From positions 7,416,058-7,480,057 of the forward strand of contig NC_087168.1 in NCBI RefSeq assembly GCF_035594125.1: a stretch of DNA of 64,000 bases, written 5' to 3'. A program made the position numbers and the translations under genes. How positions within the stretch are numbered: position 1 is the first letter of the stretch; each line of letters opens with the position of its first letter. The notes under the pieces are model-generated. The model did not search any database. It was not told where the DNA came from and was given only the letters and a program-made list of their open reading frames with translations. The stretch comes from Scylla paramamosain (Eukaryota > Arthropoda > Malacostraca > Decapoda > Portunidae). Of this stretch, positions 57,038 to 64,000 are shown in pieces.

Positions 57038-57215
57038 ATGTGCATCTGTTTATGGTAGAACATATGGTGGTTATGCAGCAAAGAGGCAGCGTTTTTCAAG
57101 AAAATCTTTGCTATCTTCCAAAAATCATTCTCTGATTGCCCAGGCACGTTTCATGTTCATAAAGGTTCAAGAAACGCCAAACCCTAATTCCATGAAGTTT
57201 ATACCAGGTGTTCAG
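57038..57215 (+). CDS. NFU1: NFU1-like exon 2: start of the Nfu N-terminal domain
   Basis: A 178-bp internal exon with a clear acceptor (tgtcttttcag/a) and donor (gttcag/gtgagt). It reads CASVYGRTYGGYAAKRQRFS, a basic stretch, then FMFIKVQETPNPNSMKFIPG. The M-F-I-x-x-Q-x-T-P-N-P-N-S-x-K-F-x-P-G signature opens the N-terminal domain of mitochondrial NFU1, a scaffold or carrier that delivers 4Fe-4S clusters to matrix enzymes such as lipoyl synthase. The cysteine-pair C-terminal domain (CXXC) lies in later exons not seen here. Phase: one base completes the preceding codon, and the exon ends between codons. An ATG at 57,038 is out of frame and is not a start. I found no further exon before 64,000. 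Confidence 0.88.
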
Positions 57216-59384
57216 GTGAGTTCTTTCTTGTTTAATTTCAAATTAGTAACTTTTATTTTGTAATTAAGTGTCATACTTGCAATGTTGCTCATGAGATGAA
57301 GTAATTATTCTACAGGTGGTCCAAGGGTAATATTAGACACTGGTCATTTTCCATATTTAATTCATTAAAATTAAGTACAAAGTCAGTTTCCATCATGCAA
57401 CTTGCAATTTATCTTCCACTTAGTTCAGTCACCAAATTCAACTCACATTTAATACATCAACTTCAATATTCATGTCAACAATACACAATACACAAAAACA
57501 CAATACACAACATCTTATAACTAAACATCAAAATAATACAGACATCCTAAAAAAACCTATAAGTTTCTTCTTTTTACATTCATCAAATATTTAAATTAGT
57601 TTCCTAGACTGCATTACACAACTTTTAAGCCCTACTTACAAGCAGCAAGAAGTGCTTCTCTATCTTGCTTCAGCCTCTCTGATCTGGGACTGGAACTTCT
57701 GCCTCTCTGTCTGCTACTGAATTATTCCATTGTTACACACTATAATATACCCAAACGATTCTATCAATGATCCGGCCTTTAGGCGTGGTGATTCATGCAC
57801 CTTTAACCAATTACACAATACTTTTTGACCTTTTGATCACTCTGATATTACATATGACTTTGTATGTAGTGTCATATTGGTCAAAAAATACACTTGACCA
57901 ATAACAGGCTACCTCTAGCCAGTCAGAAATTAAGACAAGGTTCAAGGTGGAGTGTATGTAGGCTTTTATATGTTTCCATAGGTTGACCTGTTTTCCCTGG
58001 TAATTTACTTTCCCTCTTCTCTTGTTCAAGCTCTGCCTTCTTGATACAGTACCCTATGTTAATCTTCTTTTTCCTGTAGTAGTGACCCACTTCATATTCG
58101 TTTTGTCATGGTATCTTGTGCTAATCCCTTCTTCCTGTTGCTCTGGCCTTTTGTTTATGCTCTCTAGTTCCCCAGTCCTGGACATCCCATAGGATGGTGT
58201 AAATTATTCCTCCAGATGGTACCAGCTTGTATCTCTGCTCCTCTTATTTATTCTACTTTCTTTCTTCTCACTTCTTTTCTTCTCCTTTTATGTATTCAGT
58301 TTTTTTCTTTCTTCTCTCTTCTTTTCTTGTTTCTTCATCATGTAATATATGGCTGTATCCAGGAAAGAGGAAACCCCCTCCACCGCTAGTGCATATGCTT
58401 CATGAATACACACCAGGCTACTGCCAACCAGTCCTCAGTTAATTACTGTGCTCTGCACAGTTAGCACCTTCACCCCTCTCTGCTGCCTTCACTTTACTTT
58501 TGTCTTTCTTTTCTTGCTATTGCTTTCCTTGTGTGTTAACATGCTGCTCATGAAATGTTTCAAGTGCAGCCGATATCTGCCTTAGGGAGGAATTAGAGCT
58601 ACATTTGCTTTGTTTCTCTTGCTGGCTGGCTGGTTGCACTCCTGAGTTTCGGTGTAGCAAGCATAGCCATCTTTCTAATAGCCTGTTTAAGGGTTATGGT
58701 GATCATTAATGGCTTGATTCTAGTATGAAGAAGCATTATAAGCCTCCTGGAGGTTCAGCTGAGAAGAAACACCAGGGAGAAAGTTCATGTTCTGATCCTT
58801 CATTTTGTAGGTTTGAGACTTTTGAGTCTGAAATAGCATCTAGGCTGCTTTATCTCAGATGCCGGTGGCTTTGCCTTCTCCTGCCTCCAGTTAATTCGTT
58901 GTAGGATTCCGATGAATGGGGTTCAGGTTTCCTCTGACCCAAGCTCATCTGAGGAGGTTGTTGGGGGTGAGATAGCAGGTCTACATACTAACCCAGTCCC
59001 AGGTATTATGATGTCCACTTCTAACCCTTTTATTGTTGGGGGTTGGGATACGTACTACTTCAGTCCTGGGTATTATGATGTCCACTTCTAACCCTTTTGT
59101 AACCTGGAAATGGGTAGTGTGCAGGCTCCACAGATGTTGCTTTAGTTAGGAGAGCAGGTCTACATACAACTGCCCTCCATGGAGTTATGGTGTCAGGCAG
59201 GATGTGCTCTCATGCTACAGCCTGACAAGAGGAAGTCAGGATGGGCCTCTGTGCTGCAATAGAGATCCAGGCTGTATGCATGAACCATCTGTTGTTTCTG
59301 GAGGTGGATGATGGGTTGTGTGGAGAGGATCATTTTAGGGAGCAGCGCTCCTATTGGAGTCTTTACTTGGTGGTGATTGCATTC
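57216..59384. other. Intron 2 sequence without a recognised gene
   Basis: Contains a pyrimidine-rich region (58,230-58,345). It also has a possible imperfect foldback at 57,822-57,893 (tttttgacc ... ggtcaaaaa, nested catatgac ... gtcatat). There is also a 66-bp-offset repeat: ggtattatgatgtccacttc then taaccctttt at about 59,002 and 59,068. 58,730-58,900 could be a decayed gag-like part of the DIRS element that follows, but no motif proves it. Confidence 0.4.
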
Positions 59385-60800
59385 AGTATGGAGACATTTT
59401 CATCAGTCTTAGAGTCCATGGCCAAGGGGGAAAGGATGATGACCTTAGATCTGAAGGACATGTACTTTCATGTTCCTATTCTTCTAGGTCACACAGGTAC
59501 ATCTGGCAACACTAATGCCAATGTTGTCAAGGCTGAGAAGATTGTAACCACAAAACATTCATTACAAATAGTGAACTTTTCTTGAAATATTTATTAATGG
59601 AAGGGAGGGGTAAAGAGGGAAGGTGTTAGTCATTTTCTGATGGTGGCCAGACAGGTTTTAAACCAACAGAGGTCCACCAGTCTCCCTTTGGACATTGTTG
59701 CTGGGTCATCTGGCTTCCTTAGTGAGATTGGTTCCAGGTAGGTGTCTGTAGATGCAAGCTCTTCATTGGTGCCTGAAAAGGAATTGGAAGGTAGGTTTGC
59801 AGCCAGAATACTGGAGAGTGGCTCCAGTTCATCAGTGTCAGGAGGATATAGCTTAGTGGTTGGCCTCATAGAATTTCCTGAGAAGCATTCCTTTCGTGAT
59901 GGTTCCTCCAGAGCTGACACTATTTTCCAATGGTTTCCAGCATTGGTGAGGAGCTCATCTGGGATAGTCTCTGGCATCAGAAGTGGCTTCTGTCTTGGCT
60001 GTCTTTTGTGCCCTATAGACTTTTTTGTCAGGAATTGCTGCCGTTGGTGGTGTCAGCGACATTTGACAACTCCACAGTGATAGGGAAGTTTCTCTAGTGA
60101 CAGGAGAGCTTTTCCATATCTCCATGCCCTATGTTTGTTCCAGGCTGTTACAGACATTCTCATTTGGGATTTTGTGGCATTAGAAAGGATCCTCCCTCCA
60201 GTGGTTTGCGAGATCTTCCATTTATGGGGCTCTCCACGAGTGGATCTATTTGCCATGGCCCTGACTTGGCATCTGTTCCTGTATGTGTCACCTCTACCAA
60301 ATTAGGGGATATGGAGTCAAGATGCATTATCTTTTCAGTGGATAGGCATGAATCTGTACACCTTTATCTCCTTTGCTCTCATCTCGCATGTACTAATGAG
60401 GCTTCAAGAATTACAGTGTGTGAGGGTGACATTGGTAACACCACTTTGACCACAGGTAGACTGGTTTCCTTTGTTGCTAGATCTCCTAATGCACTTCCTA
60501 TGTGGCCTTCACTGTGCCATCAGGCTCATCATCACTTCCATATCTCTCCTGATGTGCTTTGACTTCATGCCGGGTGACTCTCCAGCATCTCTTCGAAGCA
60601 AGAAAGTTTTTGTGCAAGGCTGCCTGACTCATGTTTCAGTTGTTGTCCTCTCTTTACCTGGATAAGTGGTGCCTCTATTGCAGTTGGTGCAAATCATGGG
60701 TGTTTTGGTGAACCAATGAGATTGACTCAAAGTTGTTACCTCGGTACTCACCATATAGTAGTCTTCTCTCTCTCTCTGGTTCTGTTTAGTGATATTTAAT
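59385..60800 (+). mobile_element. DIRS-type retroelement relic (RT, RNase H, start of recombinase)
   Basis: Read with frameshifts on the + strand. SVLESMAKGERMMTLDLKDM then YFHVPI (59,400-59,475) is the DIRS RT finger and motif A. After a ~150-bp unrelated piece come ARQVLNQQRSTSLPLD and LGHLASLSEIVPG (59,645-59,740), the RT C-terminus, and LQWCLKRNW. The RNase H domain end follows: WGSPRVDLFAMALTWHLFLY, where DIRS proteins typically have W-G-x-P-x-V-D-L-F-A, then DALSFQWIGMNLYTF (60,225-60,360). LYLDKWCLYCSWCKSW near 60,655 resembles the N-terminal part of a DIRS tyrosine recombinase. Many stops, no intact frame; ends not defined. Confidence 0.65.
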
Positions 60801-60991
60801 TCAGCAAGAATTAGTAGGGATGTGGAAACACCAGATCACTAGAATTTCTGTGTATTTTACAAGATTTACACAACCCTGTTCAGTGGCAAAACTGCCCACT
60901 GAACAAGACACACACCCAAGCTCTGCCAACACCACTCTGTCGACACCCACTGCCATCTGCACTATGGGTGGCAAAAGTTGACATATTATCA

Positions 60992-61018
60992 TTTTTTTTT
61001 TTTTTTTATGTAGGAGGG
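60992..61018 (-). mobile_element. LINE-A-like 3' tail remnant cut by the LTR
   Basis: (T)16-atgtaggaggg is exactly how the LINE-A tail begins on the minus strand (compare 8,572: poly-T, atgtaggagggacactgacc). It stops after aggaggg, where the LTR starts with TGTTACG. The missing remainder is expected beyond the element's other end, outside the window. Confidence 0.55.
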
Positions 61019-61648
61019 TGTTACGTGTGAGCATACACTGAACTCTAGGGGATGGACCATGAAGGGGTGTCGCTCACACTAACAATGGAAGGGTTAAAAG
61101 AAAAGAGAAAAGGAGACATTTTAACTGCTATTTAATATCTTAAAGTTAACCCTTAAATTAAGTAACAATACAAAATTGAAGATTATTTAAGTAAGTAAAA
61201 GTAAGTAACAAGGAGTGGCAATCTGAACTGGACTGAATAACTTAAAAGACTGGTTCAGTTAATAACTTAAGCCAAGTTAGTAAATGCATATAGATACAAA
61301 TTACAAAAATAAACACCTTTACATGTACATAATAGAAAATAAATATAAATGTGTTTGTGTGTGTGTGTGTGTGTGTTTATGTGTGTGTGTGTGTGTGTGT
61401 GTAACACTGGTGTAACTCTTACCACCGCTCTCAAGTGTATATGAGGCTCCCAGCGTATGCCAAGGCGACCTCAGAGCTGTAGCGACCCTTGGAGGAGACT
61501 GAAGCTTGATGGAACTCCACCCCTCGTTATCGGCTTGGTAGCCTGCTAGAGGTCACGTATCCAGTATGCCTCAGGCTATACACGTGGCAGCGCCACGAGT
61601 TGAGAGGCAGGCACCTGGTTCCGTGGTAGAGTAGTCACGTGTGTGACA
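61019..61648 (-). repeat. 3' LTR of a Ty3/gypsy-family element
   Basis: 630 bp. On the minus strand it begins TGTCACACACGTG and ends GTATGCTCACACGTAACA, so it has the usual TG...CA ends within short inverted termini (TGT.AC / GTAACA). A polypurine tract (aagaaggggggaa, minus strand, 61,649-61,661) lies directly before it, as expected for a 3' LTR. It contains a (GT)n run at 61,351-61,402. The 5' LTR must lie to the right of the window. Confidence 0.85.
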
Positions 61649-64000
61649 TTCCCCCCTTCTTAGGATGACGCAGAAGGAATGACTCTGCGTCATTAGAGAA
61701 GTGAGGTGGTTCCTGTCCCGTGAAGGTTGATTCCACCAGAACGTGTGTAGTCTGGGGCCCGGTAGATGGTTCTTCTGGCAGTGCTCGGCCCTCGGCTGCC
61801 TCCATCGACCGGTTCACAAGGCACGACTGCATCCCCGGCAACAGGATCCTAGGGTCCTCAGGGTCGCGACGGGTAGTGATGCGAGGCGTAGTGGGAAGGC
61901 GAGACAAAGTGTCAGCAAGGCAGTTGTCCAGTCCCTTAATATGGTGCATTTCAATGTGGTAAGGCTGGAGCTGTAGAGACCACCGTAGCAGACGTTGGTT
62001 AGTGAAGCGGTTCCTGTTGAGAAAAGTCAAAGGGTTGTGGTCAGTGTAGATTTGGAGTGGCTGGGTGTTGGACTGAAGATAGTACTCAAACTTCTTGATG
62101 GCAGAGATAATGGCTAAAAGTTCTTTCTCGATAGTGCTGTAATTCTTCTGATGGATGTTGAACTTCTCGGAGTGGTAGGCGACTGGGTGAAAGATTCCGT
62201 CAGATTCTTGCAGGAGGGCGGCACCCGAAGCGTGATCACTGGCGTCAGTATGTATGATGAAGGGTTTACTGAAGTCGGCCGCACGCAAAACCGGTTCCCG
62301 AGCAAGCAAGTTCTTAAGTTGATTGAAGGCATGTTGGCAGGCAGGGGTCCATTCGTACGCCACATTCCCACTAGTTAGTCTGGTAAGTGGCCCAGCTGCG
62401 TCTGCGAAGTTTGGACAGAAACGCCGGTAGAACCCCGCCATGCCCAGGAAATGGCGGAGCTTGCGTCGAGTAGTGGGAGTTGGGTACTTCAGTACTGCGT
62501 CGACGTTAGCGGTCTTGGGCCGGACGGAGCCTTGTCCAATCTGATGTCCTAGGTAGGAGACGGTGGCAGCTCCGAACGTAGACTTCGCCAGCTTCACGGT
62601 GAGGTTCGCTTCCTGCAGATGGCTGAGCACATTCTGGATCTGGTACAGGTGGTCATCCCAGTCATGTAAAAAAATAAGAATATCATCTAAGTAAACCAGC
62701 ACTCCTTTTAATCCCTGCATTACCTTGTTCATTGCCCTCTGGAAAGTAGCGGGGCAATTCCTCATGCCAAATGGGGCTACTACATACTGGAAAAGTCCAA
62801 AAGGGGTGATGAAGGCAGAGACTATCTGAGCTCTTTCAGTAAGGGCTATTTGATAATACCCTTTTAATAGGTCCAGCTTAGTAACAAATTTGGCTTGACC
62901 TACTTCATCTATCAGGTCGTCTACCCGAGGCAGAGGATAGGCGTCAGGAATGGTGACGGCGTTGACCCGTCGGTAATCGGTGCAGAATCGCAGTTGTCCG
63001 TCCTCCTTGGGTACTAGGAGGCAGGGTGATGCCCATGGGGAGCTGCTGGGTATAGCCAAGCCCTGCTCTAATAAGTACTGGACCTCCTTCTGCATCTGTT
63101 CTCGTTTCCGGGGGTTGACTCTGTAGGGAGACTGCTTGATAGGGAAGGTCCCTGGGAGCACCTTCACATCATGGCGGAGGACATTACAGATTTTAGGATG
63201 GTCACCGAACACGTCATACTGAGAGATCAATCTTGAGATATCCAGTGCTCGAGAGGATGAAAGATGACGGAGCTGATCATCTAAGTGTTGGATAATGTAG
63301 GTGTTGTTTTGCGTGTCCTTGGGATGTATGGTGTTTGTGTCAATCTCAGTGGTAATACATTTATCATACATCAATGAACACACAGAGGCAGGTTTTAACT
63401 CTGAGTCAGCCTCCTGGGGTTCAATGGTACCACAGGAAGTTACTCTAGGGGTTGGTTGGGCGCCAGTCACAGGGGTTCTACATTTATACATTTTTAGGAG
63501 ATTAACGTGTATTAACTGTGTTGCCTTTCGGCGGTCTGGAGTGTTTATGATGTAGTTGTTATCTCCTACCTTTTCCACTACCTCATAGGGACCATGATAC
63601 TTTACTTGTAATGGGTGTTTAGGTGTGGGTATGAATGCAAGGACTTGATCACCTCTATCAAATACTCTGGCCTTCTGATCAAAGTGTTTCTTCATGGTGT
63701 TTTGAGATTTGTGTAAGTTGTTATCAGCAAAGGTGCGAACTTTAGTGAGTGTGGCTTTAAGGTTGTTCAAGTATTTAGTTACAGAGACAAGTTTGTGGGT
63801 AGTGGAATCTAACAATTTGTCTTTAATAATCCTTAATGGTCCCCGCACTTTCCTACCGAACAGGAGCTCGAATGGGGAAACTCCTGTACTCTCGTTAGGT
63901 GCTTCCCTGATGGCAAAAAGCATGTAGGGGAGTGCGTCATCCCATTCGCTCTCCTGCTCGTGACAGAATTTGCGTAGAAGTCCTTTCAGTGTCTGATGAA
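61635..64000 (-). CDS. Ty3/gypsy-family pol with integrase before RT (GMR1-type order), partial
   Basis: One uninterrupted frame from the right window edge to a stop 14 bp inside the LTR; the first Met at 63,923 is not the true start. Residue numbers count from that Met. Upstream of it FCHEQESEWDDALPY and then residues 1-30 (ESTGVSPFELLFGRKVRGPL) are the end of a gypsy-type integrase core. A GPY/F-type module follows (KYHGPYEVVEKVGDNNYII, ~108-127). RT runs ~290-465 (SPWASPCLLVPKEDGQLRFC; YLDD at 411-414, 62,693-62,682). RNase H runs ~555-675 (IIHTDASDHASG, EKELLAIISA, IYTDHNPLTF, LADTLSR). No envelope frame follows before the LTR. The frame is intact and RT and RNase H catalytic residues are present, so insertion looks recent. 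It lies in inferred intron 2 of the NFU1-like gene, antisense to it. Confidence 0.92.
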   Translation of the reverse strand, partial: HQTLKGLLRKFCHEQESEWDDALPYMLFAIREAPNESTGVSPFELLFGRKVRGPLRIIKDKLLDSTTHKLVSVTKYLNNLKATLTKVRTFADNNLHKSQNTMKKHFDQKARVFDRGDQVLAFIPTPKHPLQVKYHGPYEVVEKVGDNNYIINTPDRRKATQLIHVNLLKMYKCRTPVTGAQPTPRVTSCGTIEPQEADSELKPASVCSLMYDKCITTEIDTNTIHPKDTQNNTYIIQHLDDQLRHLSSSRALDISRLISQYDVFGDHPKICNVLRHDVKVLPGTFPIKQSPYRVNPRKREQMQKEVQYLLEQGLAIPSSSPWASPCLLVPKEDGQLRFCTDYRRVNAVTIPDAYPLPRVDDLIDEVGQAKFVTKLDLLKGYYQIALTERAQIVSAFITPFGLFQYVVAPFGMRNCPATFQRAMNKVMQGLKGVLVYLDDILIFLHDWDDHLYQIQNVLSHLQEANLTVKLAKSTFGAATVSYLGHQIGQGSVRPKTANVDAVLKYPTPTTRRKLRHFLGMAGFYRRFCPNFADAAGPLTRLTSGNVAYEWTPACQHAFNQLKNLLAREPVLRAADFSKPFIIHTDASDHASGAALLQESDGIFHPVAYHSEKFNIHQKNYSTIEKELLAIISAIKKFEYYLQSNTQPLQIYTDHNPLTFLNRNRFTNQRLLRWSLQLQPYHIEMHHIKGLDNCLADTLSRLPTTPRITTRRDPEDPRILLPGMQSCLVNRSMEAAEGRALPEEPSTGPQTTHVLVESTFTGQEPPHFSNDAESFLLRHPKKGGMSHT

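Noticed and set aside
57038..57135. ATG at the first base of exon 2 as a translation start
   Set aside because: It is out of frame with the Nfu domain; the acceptor upstream and the phase show this is an internal exon.
59630..59977. 115-codon minus-strand ORF
   Set aside because: Lies opposite readable DIRS RT and RNase H segments on the + strand; no recognisable motif of its own.
61720..61976. + strand ORFs opposite the gypsy pol
   Set aside because: Shadows of the intact minus-strand frame.

Overview
This is a eukaryotic window that is almost entirely repetitive. It most likely comes from an arthropod, and probably a decapod crustacean. The evidence is interrupted multi-exon coding, many poly-A and microsatellite-tailed non-LTR retrotransposons, hAT, Harbinger, DIRS and Ty3/gypsy relics, degenerate CCTAA-rich (TTAGG-type) stretches, and long (TA)n runs. 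The species assignment is inference; no diagnostic host gene fixes it. The only host gene I can support is a mitochondrial iron-sulfur scaffold gene of the NFU1 family, seen as two exons on the + strand.

Positions 1-33,750 are one AT-rich satellite array that continues off the left edge. Its ~94-bp monomers fall into about 13 recognisable classes that follow one another in fixed order. This gives a higher-order repeat (HOR) with a full period of about 1.2 kb (clearest at 29,145-30,360), plus shortened 10-mer and 8-mer variants. The array is broken by seven retrotransposon insertions (three longer copies of one LINE family at 8.57-10.85, 12.85-16.12 and 16.68-19.25 kb, two short 3' ends of the same family, one CR1-like 3' fragment and one solo CR1-like tail). 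It also holds several (TA)n expansions and one (CA)n(GA)n expansion that start inside monomers. It ends at a 375-bp (TA)n run.

Positions 34.1-43.9 kb hold a possible transposase-like first exon, a decayed LINE, a tandem pair of palindromic mini-elements, and a minus-strand RTE-like LINE ('LINE-D'). LINE-D is split by a nearly full-length LINE-A copy (37,430-40,665) with a 4-bp target duplication. Upstream of the host gene lie CCTAA-rich sequence and a LINE C-terminal relic.

Positions 43.9-57.2 kb are the NFU1-like gene. Exon 1 (43,912-43,970) encodes a basic presequence. A 13-kb intron follows, filled with three LINE-A copies, a HARBI1-like relic carrying a 350-bp hAT mini-element with perfect 8-bp target duplications, large compound microsatellites and a full-span but decayed CR1-like LINE. 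Exon 2 (57,038-57,215) carries the start of the Nfu N-terminal domain. Later exons are not visible and should lie beyond 64 kb.

Positions 57.2-64 kb (apparently intron 2) hold unassigned sequence, a DIRS-type relic, and the 3' part of an intact-looking minus-strand Ty3/gypsy-family element. That element's single open frame runs integrase, reverse transcriptase, RNase H, then LTR. This copia-like order inside a gypsy-type pol (GMR1-type) is the most distinctive protein-coding finding. The HOR satellite is the most distinctive structural one.
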